DNA from: Sphingobacteriaceae bacterium
Lineage (GTDB): Bacteria; Bacteroidota; Bacteroidia; Sphingobacteriales; Sphingobacteriaceae
DNA length: 37,745 nucleotides
Assembly: GCA_024645045.1 (NCBI GenBank)
Contig: JAHEGO010000024.1
Location: 1-37,745 of the forward strand
Reading direction: 5' to 3'
Below, in pieces: positions 8,082 through 16,715 of this stretch; within the stretch, counting starts at the first letter, position 1; every line of letters begins with the position of its first letter. The position numbers and the translations under genes are program-made. A model generated the notes under the pieces. That model made no database searches and was not told the DNA's origin. It saw nothing but the letters and a program-made list of their open reading frames with translations.

Positions 8082-8972
8082 TTACTTTTGAAAATTAGCG
8101 GCTACTTTTGCATCCTTTAATCCAGCTGCATAGTCGTAAAAACCTTTACCAGATTTAACACCTAAATCGCCAGCAGTTACCATTTTAACGAGTAAAGGGC
8201 AAGGAGCATATTTTGGATTTCCAAAACCGTCGTGTAAAACATTTAAAATAGCTAAACATACGTCAAGACCAATGAAGTCTGCCAATTGAAGTGGTCCCAT
8301 TGGGTGAGACATACCTAATTTCATTACCGTATCTATTTCTTCCACACCTGCAATTCCTTCAAATAAAGAATAAATAGCTTCGTTGATCATCGGCATTAAA
8401 ATGCGATTAGCTATAAAGCCAGGATAGTCATTTACTAAAGTTGGAGTTTTACCAATTTTTTTCGAAGTTTCCATAATGACATCACAAACGTCTTGTGATG
8501 TTTGGTAGCCTTTAATTACCTCAACCAATTTCATAATTGGCACTGGGTTCATGAAGTGCATACCTATTACTTTTTCAGGACGGTTAGTTACCGCAGCAAT
8601 TTCAGTGATAGAAATAGAAGAAGTATTGGTAGCCAAAATTGCATTTGGTGCTGCCAATTCAGCTAATTCTTTGAAAATATTCTTTTTAATTGTTGGATTT
8701 TCAGTAGCAGCTTCTATAATTAATTCAGCATTCTTAATGCCTTCTGTTAATGATGTATGGATACTGATATTATTTAAGGTTGCAGTTTTGGTTTCTTCCG
8801 AAATACTTCCTTTGCTAACCATTCGGTCTAAGTTTTTCGAAATAGTAGCCAAGGCTCTTTGTAAAGCATCTGGGTTGATGTCTATTAATGCAACAGCATA
8901 ACCATTTTGCGCAAATGTGTGGGCGATTCCATTGCCCATTGTACCTGATCCAATTACTGAAATATTTTTCAT
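8082..8972 (-). CDS. 3-hydroxybutyryl-CoA (3-hydroxyacyl-CoA) dehydrogenase
   Basis: 296 residues from the ATG at 8972, which starts the protein just before the NAD-binding fold (MKNISVIGSGTMGNGIAH). An in-frame ATG at 9017 would add 15 unrelated residues and overlap the upstream gene. The catalytic His is in GMHFMNPVPIMKLVEVI. The C-terminal dehydrogenase domain includes NDYPGFIANRILMPMINEA and GPLQLADFIGLD, ending GKGFYDY. The enzyme oxidises (S)-3-hydroxyacyl-CoA to 3-ketoacyl-CoA with NAD(P). It follows lysine 6-aminotransferase by 19 bases, suggesting use in amino acid or short acyl-CoA catabolism. The length equals classical single-function Hbd/PaaH proteins. Confidence 0.92.
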   Translation of the reverse strand: MKNISVIGSGTMGNGIAHTFAQNGYAVALIDINPDALQRALATISKNLDRMVSKGSISEETKTATLNNISIHTSLTEGIKNAELIIEAATENPTIKKNIFKELAELAAPNAILATNTSSISITEIAAVTNRPEKVIGMHFMNPVPIMKLVEVIKGYQTSQDVCDVIMETSKKIGKTPTLVNDYPGFIANRILMPMINEAIYSLFEGIAGVEEIDTVMKLGMSHPMGPLQLADFIGLDVCLAILNVLHDGFGNPKYAPCPLLVKMVTAGDLGVKSGKGFYDYAAGLKDAKVAANFQK

Positions 8973-8991
8973 TGATTTTTTTCTTACAATA

Positions 8992-10323
8992 TTAGAATTT
9001 AGAAATGATATTTTCAAGAATTTCCATGCCTTGATCGATGTGTTGTTTCTCCATTGTTAGTGCAGGTCTAAAACGAATGGTTTGGTTGCCACAACCTAAG
9101 AACATTACATTGTGCTCCATTCCTTTATTTACAAACTGATCTCTCATTTCTTTTGAAGGGAAATCAAATGCGGTAATCAGTCCTTTACCTCTTACATTTG
9201 TTATTTTATCGTTTTTCGCTGCTATCTTATGTAAAGAATCTTGTAAATATGCACCTGTAGTAGCTGCGTTTTCAAGTAAATGATCTTCTTCAATAATTTC
9301 CATTATTTTAGCTGAACGTACCATGTCTACTAGGTTACCGCCCCAAGTAGAATTAATTCTAGAAGAAACCCTGAAAACATTTGTTTCTATTTCGTCCACT
9401 TTTTTGCCTGCTAGAATTCCACAAACTTGCATCTTTTTACCAAAAGCTAAAATATCTGGTCTAGCATTTTCTCCAAAGTGTTCATGAGCCCAAAATTTAC
9501 CAGATAAACCAACACCTGTTTGTACTTCATCATAAATTAAAAAGCAATCATTTTCGTCTGCTAAAACCCTTAATGTTTCTAAAAATTCTTGACGGAAATG
9601 ATTGTCTCCACCTTCTGATTGAATGGGTTCAATAATGATGGCACAAATTTCGTCGGTATTATCTTGAAAAGCTTTTTTAATTTTAGCAATGCTGATTGCC
9701 TCTCTTTGTTCAACATCGGCAATACTTTCAGCGGTTAATGGAAATTTTAACTTTGGATTTGAAACCCTTGGCCAATCAAATTTTGCAAACCATTTTGTTT
9801 TATCTGGTAAAGTATTGGTTAAGCTTAAAGTATAACCAGAACGGCCATGGAATGCTTGTTCGAAATGTAATATTTTGAATCCTTTTTCTTCTTTATAGCC
9901 CTTTTTAAAATTCTTTTGAACTTTCCAATCCATTGCTACTTTTAAAGCATTTTCAATAGCTAATGAACCACCAGCAATGAAAAATGCATTTGGTAAATAA
10001 GCAGGAATACCAACTCTGCCGAATGTTTCAACAAAGTGTGCATATTGAGTAGTGTAAATATCTGAATTGGAAGGGTTGGTTAATGCGGCTAACATTAAGT
10101 CCTTTTTAAATTGTTCATCAGCCAACATTTTAGGATGGTTATATCCAAGTGGCACTGAAGCAAAACAAGTAAAAAAGTCTAAATATTTTTTTTGATTTTT
10201 ACTATCATACATCCATACGCCGTTGCTTTTTTCCATGTCAAAAACCAAGTCATAGCCATCGGCTAATATATGTTTACTAAGGGTAGCTTGAACGTCCGAA
10301 GGGTTAATTATTGCTTTGTTCAT
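8992..10323 (-). CDS. lat: L-lysine 6-aminotransferase (class III PLP)
   Basis: 443 residues from the ATG at 10323; a further in-frame ATG at 10362 adds 13 atypical residues and lies upstream of a candidate -7 element. The enzyme transfers the epsilon-amino group of lysine to 2-oxoglutarate. The PLP-binding stretch is IIIEPIQSEGG and YDEVQTGVGLSGKFWAHEH; the Schiff-base lysine lies in LAFGKKMQVCGILAG; the conserved RINSTWGGNLVDMVR follows. These closely resemble recalled mycobacterial lysine aminotransferase, whereas general ornithine or GABA enzymes differ at these sites. It is first gene of a two-gene run with the acyl-CoA dehydrogenase. Confidence 0.88.
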   Translation of the reverse strand: MNKAIINPSDVQATLSKHILADGYDLVFDMEKSNGVWMYDSKNQKKYLDFFTCFASVPLGYNHPKMLADEQFKKDLMLAALTNPSNSDIYTTQYAHFVETFGRVGIPAYLPNAFFIAGGSLAIENALKVAMDWKVQKNFKKGYKEEKGFKILHFEQAFHGRSGYTLSLTNTLPDKTKWFAKFDWPRVSNPKLKFPLTAESIADVEQREAISIAKIKKAFQDNTDEICAIIIEPIQSEGGDNHFRQEFLETLRVLADENDCFLIYDEVQTGVGLSGKFWAHEHFGENARPDILAFGKKMQVCGILAGKKVDEIETNVFRVSSRINSTWGGNLVDMVRSAKIMEIIEEDHLLENAATTGAYLQDSLHKIAAKNDKITNVRGKGLITAFDFPSKEMRDQFVNKGMEHNVMFLGCGNQTIRFRPALTMEKQHIDQGMEILENIISKF

Positions 10324-10338
10324 AAATGATGTTTTTTT

Positions 10339-10346
10339 CAAAAATA
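10339..10346 (-). promoter_or_regulatory. Candidate -7 element of lat (TATTTTTG)
   Basis: A reverse-strand TAnnTTTG match 15 bases upstream of the chosen ATG (10323). A second match, TACTTTTG at 10422-10429, lies about 100 bases upstream of the start and could be an alternative. In such AT-rich DNA either may be chance. Confidence 0.38.
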
Positions 10347-10470
10347 ATGATAAAAGGTGCAATATTTAGCTTTTAAAGATATATTCAAATATTTAGTACA
10401 TTTTACTTTTATATAAATATTCAAAAGTAATTGCTTCTATTTATGCTATAATTTACAGTGATAAATTAGT

Positions 10471-11346
10471 TTATGCTAACAGCGATTTCATACCTAAACT
10501 ACCAATTAAGCCACCTGTATGAATAAATAATACTTTTTCATGAGGTTTTATAGTGCCATTTTCAATGAACTGGTAAAGGGCATATAGTGCTTTTGCTGTA
10601 TAAACGGGATCCAATAAAATGCCAGTATTTTGTTGAAAGTTTTTCATAAACGAAATTAAATTGGGGCTAGTTTTTGCATATGCACCAAAATGAAATTCGC
10701 TATGTATTTGAAAGTTTTTATATGTGCTTTTTTCTGCTACATAATTTTCAATTTCAGCTAAACCTTTATGTACAACAACTGCATGTATTTTTGTATTTAA
10801 TTGGTGCTTTTCACAGCCATTTAAAATACCACAAACAGTACTACCTGTTCCAGCTGCTATTACTATATGGTCATAGCTTTGGGGCAATTCCGCAATTAAT
10901 TCAGCGCAACCTAGAATTGCTTCATCGGAGCGGCCACCTTCATCTATAAAGAAAGCAGATGGGTGCTCATTAAAATGTTTTTGAAATAAAGCATGTTTGT
11001 CTAAGTAAGCAATTCGATCTACAAAAATAAGTTGCATGCCAAATTGTTCGCATAAAAATAAGGTATTATTACTAGCATCTAATTCCTCGCCACGTACAAA
11101 ACCTACAGATTTAAAGCCTTTCAGGGCAGCAGCACATGCAGTAGCTAACAAATGATTAGAGTAAGCGCCACCAAAAGTGACTAATGTTTTTTTGTTTTCA
11201 ACTTGCGCTTTTGCAATCAAATATTTTAATTTTCGCCATTTATTTCCGGAAATAAAGGGATGAATTAAATCATCACGTTTAATATACAATTCAATGGCTG
11301 AAGGTATTTCAAAGGTAATTTGATCAACTGGGGAATAAATTTCCAT
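10471..11346 (-). CDS. PLP-dependent ACC deaminase/D-cysteine desulfhydrase family enzyme
   Basis: 291 residues, fold type II PLP enzyme. The N-terminal YIKRDDLIHPFISGNKWRKL carries the PLP lysine (Lys36 in GNKWRKL), followed by FGGAYSNHLLATA, the substrate and phosphate region, and AAGTGSTVCGIL as the PLP phosphate loop. The C-terminus LFIHTGGLIGSLG is standard for this family. Members degrade D-cysteine to pyruvate, sulfide and ammonia or deaminate 1-aminocyclopropane-1-carboxylate; D-cysteine desulfhydrase is the commoner activity outside plant-associated bacteria. The choice cannot be made by eye. It lies 15 bases after the DUF6588 gene on the same strand and may share its transcript. Confidence 0.85.
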   Translation of the reverse strand: MEIYSPVDQITFEIPSAIELYIKRDDLIHPFISGNKWRKLKYLIAKAQVENKKTLVTFGGAYSNHLLATACAAALKGFKSVGFVRGEELDASNNTLFLCEQFGMQLIFVDRIAYLDKHALFQKHFNEHPSAFFIDEGGRSDEAILGCAELIAELPQSYDHIVIAAGTGSTVCGILNGCEKHQLNTKIHAVVVHKGLAEIENYVAEKSTYKNFQIHSEFHFGAYAKTSPNLISFMKNFQQNTGILLDPVYTAKALYALYQFIENGTIKPHEKVLFIHTGGLIGSLGMKSLLA

Positions 11347-11361
11347 TCAATTTTGATAGAA

Positions 11362-12477
11362 TTATTTAAGATCTAAATTAAATCCTAAACCAACTGAAGT
11401 CAATGGATATGCACCAAATGTTTTACTTGCATTAACAGTTAAGAATAAGAATTTGAATCGACCACCTACGGTAGCAGTGGTACCATTAGCACCTTCAATC
11501 TTAACATTCACAGGGTTTTGAAGCACATCGATAACCTTCTTTCCAAAATTTATATCTGTTGAACGATCTTCAAATGCAGTTAACGGGTAATCGCCTTTTA
11601 ATTCAATTGTTGTTTGACTTGATTGATAATTTAAACCAGCATAAACGGTAACCATCAAAACTTTCTTTGATAGAATTAAACCATAAGTTTGCGCATTCGT
11701 TGTCATAGCTAATACTTGATCGTTAAACAAACTACTTTTACCGGTTTTCATATTTGTAAAAGGATCTGGAGCTAAGTTTAAATCACTAGATAAATTAAAT
11801 TTAGTAAAACCAGCATATGCAGATAAATCAAATGGTAATTTGTTGACAATAGGAATCCATTGTTTTAAACTGTGTTTAACACCTAATCCCATTAATCCAA
11901 TTTGACCATAATTTCCAGCAGTATATGTAGGAATATATCGAATCATTATTTCTGTATTTTTTAATAATCCAACAGCTAATTGAATGGTTGGAGCGCCCGA
12001 ATAGCCAATGCCATAGCCAGAAGGCGAAGCAAATGAAGTAAATACAGTATCGGTGTTGGTGAAAGGGCTAGTGCCAGTAACTTGAAAAACTGCATTATTA
12101 TTTCCAGTACTTGAACTACCTGCAAATGTTTGCGCTTCTACATTTGCTGCATTTGCTAATTTCAAGTTTTGAAAAACCAATTTGCTAGCATCAAATATTT
12201 TATCAGCATCTGGTATTGTTGCTGCGTTAATACTTAGTGTTATATCAAACCTGGCAAGACCGTGTGTTTTAGCTGTATTATACCAGCCACCATTCATGCC
12301 AGCACCAAAGCCTTTCGCAATTGGACTAATGTAAGCAGATGTCAGCGTGCTTACATCAGCAGCACCAGCTTTGATAAGTGTGGTAATATTTTCTTGTGCA
12401 TGAGCTCCGTTAATACATAATAAAAGTGTTAAACTAGCTAAGATTGATTTAGTCAATTGTTTTGCTTTCATTTTCAT
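11362..12477 (-). CDS. DUF6588-like exported protein, probable outer-membrane beta-barrel
   Basis: 371 residues. A signal peptide is clear: basic start, hydrophobic ILASLTLLLCI, cleavage near AHA-QE. A second ATG at 12471 is an equally good start. The mature protein is rich in Gly, Ser, Thr and Asn with alternating hydrophobic stretches (such as LTVNASKTFGAYPLTSVGLG near the end) and ends in LGFNLDLK, as in outer-membrane beta-barrels. Internal segments (IQLAVGLLKNTEIMIRYIP, GLGVKHSLKQWIP) match my recollection of the DUF6588 family of Bacteroidota. The function is unknown. It is the first gene of the reverse block and divergent from rluD. Confidence 0.75.
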   Translation of the reverse strand: MKMKAKQLTKSILASLTLLLCINGAHAQENITTLIKAGAADVSTLTSAYISPIAKGFGAGMNGGWYNTAKTHGLARFDITLSINAATIPDADKIFDASKLVFQNLKLANAANVEAQTFAGSSSTGNNNAVFQVTGTSPFTNTDTVFTSFASPSGYGIGYSGAPTIQLAVGLLKNTEIMIRYIPTYTAGNYGQIGLMGLGVKHSLKQWIPIVNKLPFDLSAYAGFTKFNLSSDLNLAPDPFTNMKTGKSSLFNDQVLAMTTNAQTYGLILSKKVLMVTVYAGLNYQSSQTTIELKGDYPLTAFEDRSTDINFGKKVIDVLQNPVNVKIEGANGTTATVGGRFKFLFLTVNASKTFGAYPLTSVGLGFNLDLK

Positions 12478-12588
12478 GGTGTTTTAATTTCTTCCTTAAA
12501 ATTATTGATTTTTTTTTAGTCTAGGCGATTTTTTTGATAATTCTATCTATAGGCATTAAATCATAGGTATTCGACCAATTAGATTATT

Positions 12589-12596
12589 TATATTTG
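12589..12596 (+). promoter_or_regulatory. Candidate -7 element of rluD (TATATTTG)
   Basis: An exact TAnnTTTG match ending 4 bases before the ATG at 12601. No TTG lies 17-23 bases upstream. If used, transcription would start at or within a few bases of the start codon. Confidence 0.5.
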
Positions 12597-12600
12597 CCCT

Positions 12601-13635
12601 ATGATTCAAGATGAACTATTAAACGAAGGGGAAGAACAAGACTTATTTGAACACTTTAGATTAGTGGTCGATAAGGGTCAGTCCTTGTTAAGAATTGATA
12701 AATTCTTGATGAATAGAATGGAAAACGCCACCAGAAATCGCATTCAAAATGCGGCTGATTTAGGTTGTATTTTAGTGAATGAAAAACCAGTAAAGTCTAG
12801 TTATAAAGTAAAACCATTAGATGTAATTTCCATTGTTTTACCTCATCCTCCAAGGGATACCGAAATTTATCCCGAAAACATTCCGTTGAATATTGTTTTC
12901 GAAGACGAAGATGTCGTAATCATTAATAAACCTGCAGGAATGGTAGTACATCCAGGATATAATAATTACACAGGAACTTTGGTGCATGCATTGGCATATC
13001 ATTTCGAAAATTTACCTAATTTAAATGGGAACTATGCTAGACCAGGATTAGTTCATCGCATCGACAAAGATACTTCTGGCTTATTGGTTATTAGTAAGAA
13101 TGAGCAGGCTATGACATTTCTTGCAAAACAGTTTTTCGATCACAGTATTCACCGAAAATATGTTGCATTAGTTTGGGGCGATTTAACCGAAGATGGAACT
13201 GTCTCTGGTTATATTGGTCGAAGCTTAAAAGATAGAAGGGTGATGGATATATATGATTCAGAAGAAAAAGGTAAGTGGTCTGTAACCCATTATAAAGTAT
13301 TGGAAAGACTGAATTATGTTACGCTCATTGAATGTGAATTAGAAACGGGCAGAACACATCAAATTAGAGCGCACATGCAACACATTGGACATCCACTTTT
13401 CAATGATGCCAGTTATGGTGGCGATAAAATATTAAAAGGAACCAGCTTTACGAAATACAAACAATTCATAGATAATTGTTTTGCAATTTGTCCAAGACAA
13501 ACATTACATGCAAAGTCTCTTGGTTTTTTACACCCTAAAACCAAACAGGAGCTTTACTTTGAAGCTGAAATGCCTTCAGATATGTTATTGCTTTTAGACA
13601 AATGGCAAAAGTATGCTACCACCTATAATGAATAA
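12601..13635 (+). CDS. rluD: 23S rRNA pseudouridine synthase, RluD type with S4 domain
   Basis: 344 residues. The N-terminal S4 RNA-binding domain (LRIDKFLMNRM through about residue 80) precedes a PseudoU_synth_2 catalytic domain with INKPAGMVVHPG, the active-site motif LVHRIDKDTSGLLVISK (Asp155) and TGRTHQIRAHMQHIGHPL. RluD normally modifies helix 69 of 23S rRNA and supports ribosome assembly; the specificity is inferred from domain architecture. A TATATTTG element stands directly before the ATG. The stop overlaps the next gene by one base (TAATG), implying translational coupling to an aminotransferase. Confidence 0.9.
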   Translation: MIQDELLNEGEEQDLFEHFRLVVDKGQSLLRIDKFLMNRMENATRNRIQNAADLGCILVNEKPVKSSYKVKPLDVISIVLPHPPRDTEIYPENIPLNIVFEDEDVVIINKPAGMVVHPGYNNYTGTLVHALAYHFENLPNLNGNYARPGLVHRIDKDTSGLLVISKNEQAMTFLAKQFFDHSIHRKYVALVWGDLTEDGTVSGYIGRSLKDRRVMDIYDSEEKGKWSVTHYKVLERLNYVTLIECELETGRTHQIRAHMQHIGHPLFNDASYGGDKILKGTSFTKYKQFIDNCFAICPRQTLHAKSLGFLHPKTKQELYFEAEMPSDMLLLLDKWQKYATTYNE

Positions 13636-14477
13636 TGAAAAACAATTTGATAATCAATTTTAATGGTAAATTTTATAATCAGCTAGATGCAATATTTGGT
13701 GTTGCCAACAGGGCATTCAGATATGGCGATGGGTTGTTCGAATCTATTCGAATGATTGATGGTAAAATTCAATTTGCTCAAGATCATTTTGAACGATTAT
13801 ATCAGGGTATGAATGCTTTGAAAATGCAAATCAACCCTTCCTTTGATTTAGCATTTTTTGTTTCAGAAATCAATGCGCTAGCCAAAAAAAACGAAATTGA
13901 AAGTGATGCAAGAATTCGCTTTTCTGTTTTCAGATCTGACGGTGGTTTATATACACCTGAAGCAAATAAATCTCTTTATTTAATAGAGATTCAGCCCATA
14001 TCGGAAAGGGGATATCAATGGAATAAAAAGGGCTTAATTATTGATATCTATTCCGAAATAAGAAAAGATTTTGGTTTCCTATCAAAATATAAAACGAATA
14101 ATAGTTTGCCATATGTTTTAGCGGGAATTGCTGCTCAACAATTAGCCGTAGATACTTGTATATTGTTGAATACCCATGGTGACATAGTCGAATCAACCAG
14201 TAGCAATTTGTTTTTTGTAAAAGACAATATGTTATTTACACCAGCAATTCAAGATGGTTGTATAGACGGTGTAATGCGAAAAAACGTAATTATAATTGCA
14301 AATAAACTAGGAATAAAAGTGTATGAAAATAAAGTTCCTTTGCAATCTTTGGCCATAGCAGATGAAATATTTTTAACGAATAGTAGTCTAGGAATACAGT
14401 GGGTCGTGGGTTACAGAGGTAAAAGATATTTCAGTAGGGTAGCTAGGTTAATCTATGATGAATTGCAAAAAAAGTAA
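13635..14477 (+). CDS. Class IV PLP aminotransferase/lyase (PabC- or DAAT/BCAT-like)
   Basis: 280 residues. Fold type IV PLP protein: NRAFRYGDGLFESIRM near the N-terminus, the probable Schiff-base lysine Lys153 in KYKTNNSLPYVLA, and the cofactor-holding VESTSSNLFFVK with Glu186, followed by DGCIDGVMRKNV. This subgroup includes 4-amino-4-deoxychorismate lyase, D-amino acid and branched-chain aminotransferases. The short length and YGDGLFES favour a PabC- or DAAT-like enzyme, but the substrate remains open. It overlaps rluD by one base. Its stop directly abuts the stop of convergent fmt. Confidence 0.82.
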   Translation: MKNNLIINFNGKFYNQLDAIFGVANRAFRYGDGLFESIRMIDGKIQFAQDHFERLYQGMNALKMQINPSFDLAFFVSEINALAKKNEIESDARIRFSVFRSDGGLYTPEANKSLYLIEIQPISERGYQWNKKGLIIDIYSEIRKDFGFLSKYKTNNSLPYVLAGIAAQQLAVDTCILLNTHGDIVESTSSNLFFVKDNMLFTPAIQDGCIDGVMRKNVIIIANKLGIKVYENKVPLQSLAIADEIFLTNSSLGIQWVVGYRGKRYFSRVARLIYDELQKK

Positions 14478-15422
14478 TTATTGCATTCTCCATCCTCTTA
14501 AAAACTCCTCAATTCGCATTCTTTTTTTACCTTCTAATTGTAAGTCATTTAAATAAACCCAAGCATCTTGACTAGCAAATCTTAGATAGGTTTTACCATC
14601 GGTTTCAAAGTTTCCTGCAACAACATTATGCGTTTCGGAAACAATTGTAGCTTCGTAAATTTTTAAATTCAAGCCGTTTAAAGTTGTATAAGCAGCAGGG
14701 TAAGGGCTTAATCCTTTAATCTTTGCAGTAATAGTAGTTGCGGGTAAATCCCAATCTATGAGGCAGTCCTTTTTGAAAATTTTTGGGGCGTGTTTGATGT
14801 CAGACAATTTCAAATTGTTTTGACTTAAAATTTGTTCTTGACTGATACTTGGCGCAGTATTTGTTTCAATGCTTTTCCAAGTTTTAACAACTAAATTCGC
14901 GCCAATCTCCATTAATTTGTCATGCATAGATCCAGCTGTATCATTTGCTTCGATATTTATTTTTTCTTGGTAAATAATATCACCAGTATCTATTTGGTGT
15001 TTTAAAAAGAAAGTAGTTACGCCTGTTTCTTTTTCACCATTGATGATTGCCCAATTTATGGGTGCAGCACCTCTATATTGTGGTAGTAATGAACCATGAA
15101 GGTTAAAAGTTCCCAAAACTGGCATTTGCCATACTTCAATGGGTAACATTCTAAATGCAACAACAATGAATAAGTCAGCATTGAAAGATTGAAGAGTATT
15201 TAAAAATGCGGGGTCTTTTAAATTTGTTGGTTGTAAAATTGGAATTTCAAGCGTCTTTGCATATTGTTTAACTGCAGATTCAGCAATTTGCTGACCTCTA
15301 CCTGCAGGTTTATCTGCAGTAGTTACTACCGCCACAACATTTGCACCTGCAGCAATTAACTCTTTGAGAGGAGCAACTGCAAAAGCAGGTGTTCCCATAT
15401 ATACAATCCTCATCTTATCCAT
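14478..15422 (-). CDS. fmt: Methionyl-tRNA formyltransferase
   Basis: 314 residues, full length. It formylates initiator Met-tRNA using 10-formyltetrahydrofolate. The N-terminal MRIVYMGTPAFAVAPL opens the formyltransferase domain. The catalytic set is FNLHGSLLPQYRGAAPINW (Asn107, His109) and HQIDTGDII (Asp145). A C-terminal OB-like domain has IKGLSPYPAAYT. The start may be Met1 (15422) or Met4 (15413); most homologues begin at the MRI position. It lies 16 bases downstream of the NamZ-like gene on the same strand, so expression may be linked. Confidence 0.95.
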   Translation of the reverse strand: MDKMRIVYMGTPAFAVAPLKELIAAGANVVAVVTTADKPAGRGQQIAESAVKQYAKTLEIPILQPTNLKDPAFLNTLQSFNADLFIVVAFRMLPIEVWQMPVLGTFNLHGSLLPQYRGAAPINWAIINGEKETGVTTFFLKHQIDTGDIIYQEKINIEANDTAGSMHDKLMEIGANLVVKTWKSIETNTAPSISQEQILSQNNLKLSDIKHAPKIFKKDCLIDWDLPATTITAKIKGLSPYPAAYTTLNGLNLKIYEATIVSETHNVVAGNFETDGKTYLRFASQDAWVYLNDLQLEGKKRMRIEEFLRGWRMQ

Positions 15423-15438
15423 TTAATATGCTGCTAAT

Positions 15439-16623
15439 TTAAGGATATAGTAAGTATTTAGCCCTAACTTTTTCGAATTTTTCTAAGTCAGATTTCCAGC
15501 TATGTCTTATTGAACAAATCGATTTTCCAGCTATGATTTGTTCTTTTAGTAAAGTATTCCCAGCTAATTTATTGAAAAATGAATTGAAAAAACTTTCCTT
15601 GTTTGGGTATTTCGCATACATATCCATAATCCAATCAAGATTTATTTTACCTTTTTTCAATATTTTATTGGCATCAAAATCTGCTAAATTAATTCCATAA
15701 CATGTTTGGTTTAAATAAGGAGGATTCATACTCATTCCAGCTATAGCAATTGGAGTAAATTGATAAGTATAATTATTGGCTAATAATGGATGGCCAAATT
15801 GTTTGAAAGGGTTGTATGTGCCTCTTCCAACGCTAATCACAGTTCCTTCGAATAAACATAAGGAAGGATAAAAAACAATGGATGCATTATCAGTTAAATT
15901 TGGAGAAGGTTTATTAGGTAAAGTGTAAAATGAAGCATGTGTATAGGCTGCTGTAGGAATAACTTTTAAATCACATTTAACTTGATTCGTCAACCATTTT
16001 TCACCATTAATCATTAAGGCATATTCTCCAATTGTCATTCCATATACAATTGGCACAGGATGTAAACCAACAAAAGATTTACAAGTATTTGTATCTAATA
16101 CAGGTCCATCAATATAACTTCCATTAGGATTGGGTCTGTCTAAAACCATTAATGGTACAGCATTTTCGGCGCAGGCTTCCATCACATAATGAAGCGTTGA
16201 CAAATAAGTGTAAAATCTAACTCCTACATCTTGAATGTCAAAAATAACAATATCGCAGTTATTTAAATCTGCTTTATTTGGCTTCTTATGATTTCCATAA
16301 AGTGAAATAATTGAGATGCCAGTTAATGAATCAATGCTTGAAGGTACATCGTTACCCGCATCGATATTTCCTCTGAAACCATGTTCTGGTGCAAATATCT
16401 TTTCAATGTGAATGCCTAATTTTAACAAGGAATCAACTAAGTGTTTGTTGTCTATGGTTGAAGTTTGATTGACTACCAAAGCAACTTTTAGCTTTTGTAT
16501 AGTAGGAACATACAAGTGGGTTAAATGTGACGCAGGTATTGGTTTTGCAGGTTTGTTTGCAGCAAAAGATACCACTTGAATACTTAATAATAACAGGGAA
16601 GTGATTATATGCTTTAATTTCAT
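15439..16623 (-). CDS. namZ: NamZ-like exo-beta-N-acetylmuramidase (DUF1343, GH171)
   Basis: 394 residues with an N-terminal signal peptide (ITSLLLLSIQVVSFAA). DUF1343 hallmarks are present in order: VVNQTSTID, IFAPEHGFRG with DAGNDV, SLYGNHKKP, FDIQDVGVRFYTYLSTLHY, LDRPNPNG and the C-terminal segment TVISVGRGTYNPFKQFGHP. Characterised DUF1343 proteins (Bacillus subtilis NamZ, family GH171) release N-acetylmuramic acid from the non-reducing ends of peptidoglycan fragments. The signal peptide places it in the periplasm for wall recycling. The function is inferred from the family. It is upstream of fmt and divergent from the LolC/E-like gene. Confidence 0.85.
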   Translation of the reverse strand: MKLKHIITSLLLLSIQVVSFAANKPAKPIPASHLTHLYVPTIQKLKVALVVNQTSTIDNKHLVDSLLKLGIHIEKIFAPEHGFRGNIDAGNDVPSSIDSLTGISIISLYGNHKKPNKADLNNCDIVIFDIQDVGVRFYTYLSTLHYVMEACAENAVPLMVLDRPNPNGSYIDGPVLDTNTCKSFVGLHPVPIVYGMTIGEYALMINGEKWLTNQVKCDLKVIPTAAYTHASFYTLPNKPSPNLTDNASIVFYPSLCLFEGTVISVGRGTYNPFKQFGHPLLANNYTYQFTPIAIAGMSMNPPYLNQTCYGINLADFDANKILKKGKINLDWIMDMYAKYPNKESFFNSFFNKLAGNTLLKEQIIAGKSICSIRHSWKSDLEKFEKVRAKYLLYP

Positions 16624-16715
16624 CTGCGATACATTTATAAAAGGCTTTGTTACGAATTAACAAAAAAACTCTTAATAGTAGCAGAAGATTTTTAAATTAG
16701 CATTAAAATAACCCA

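Noticed and set aside
8973-9017. Longer start for the hydroxyacyl-CoA dehydrogenase (ATG 9017)
   Set aside because: It overlaps the end of lat by 26 bases and adds residues before the Rossmann fold that family members lack.
10381-10425. Direct repeat ATATTCAAA at 10381 and 10417 upstream of lat, as an operator
   Set aside because: Short and made of common AT-rich words; spacing of 36 bases is suggestive but chance is likely.
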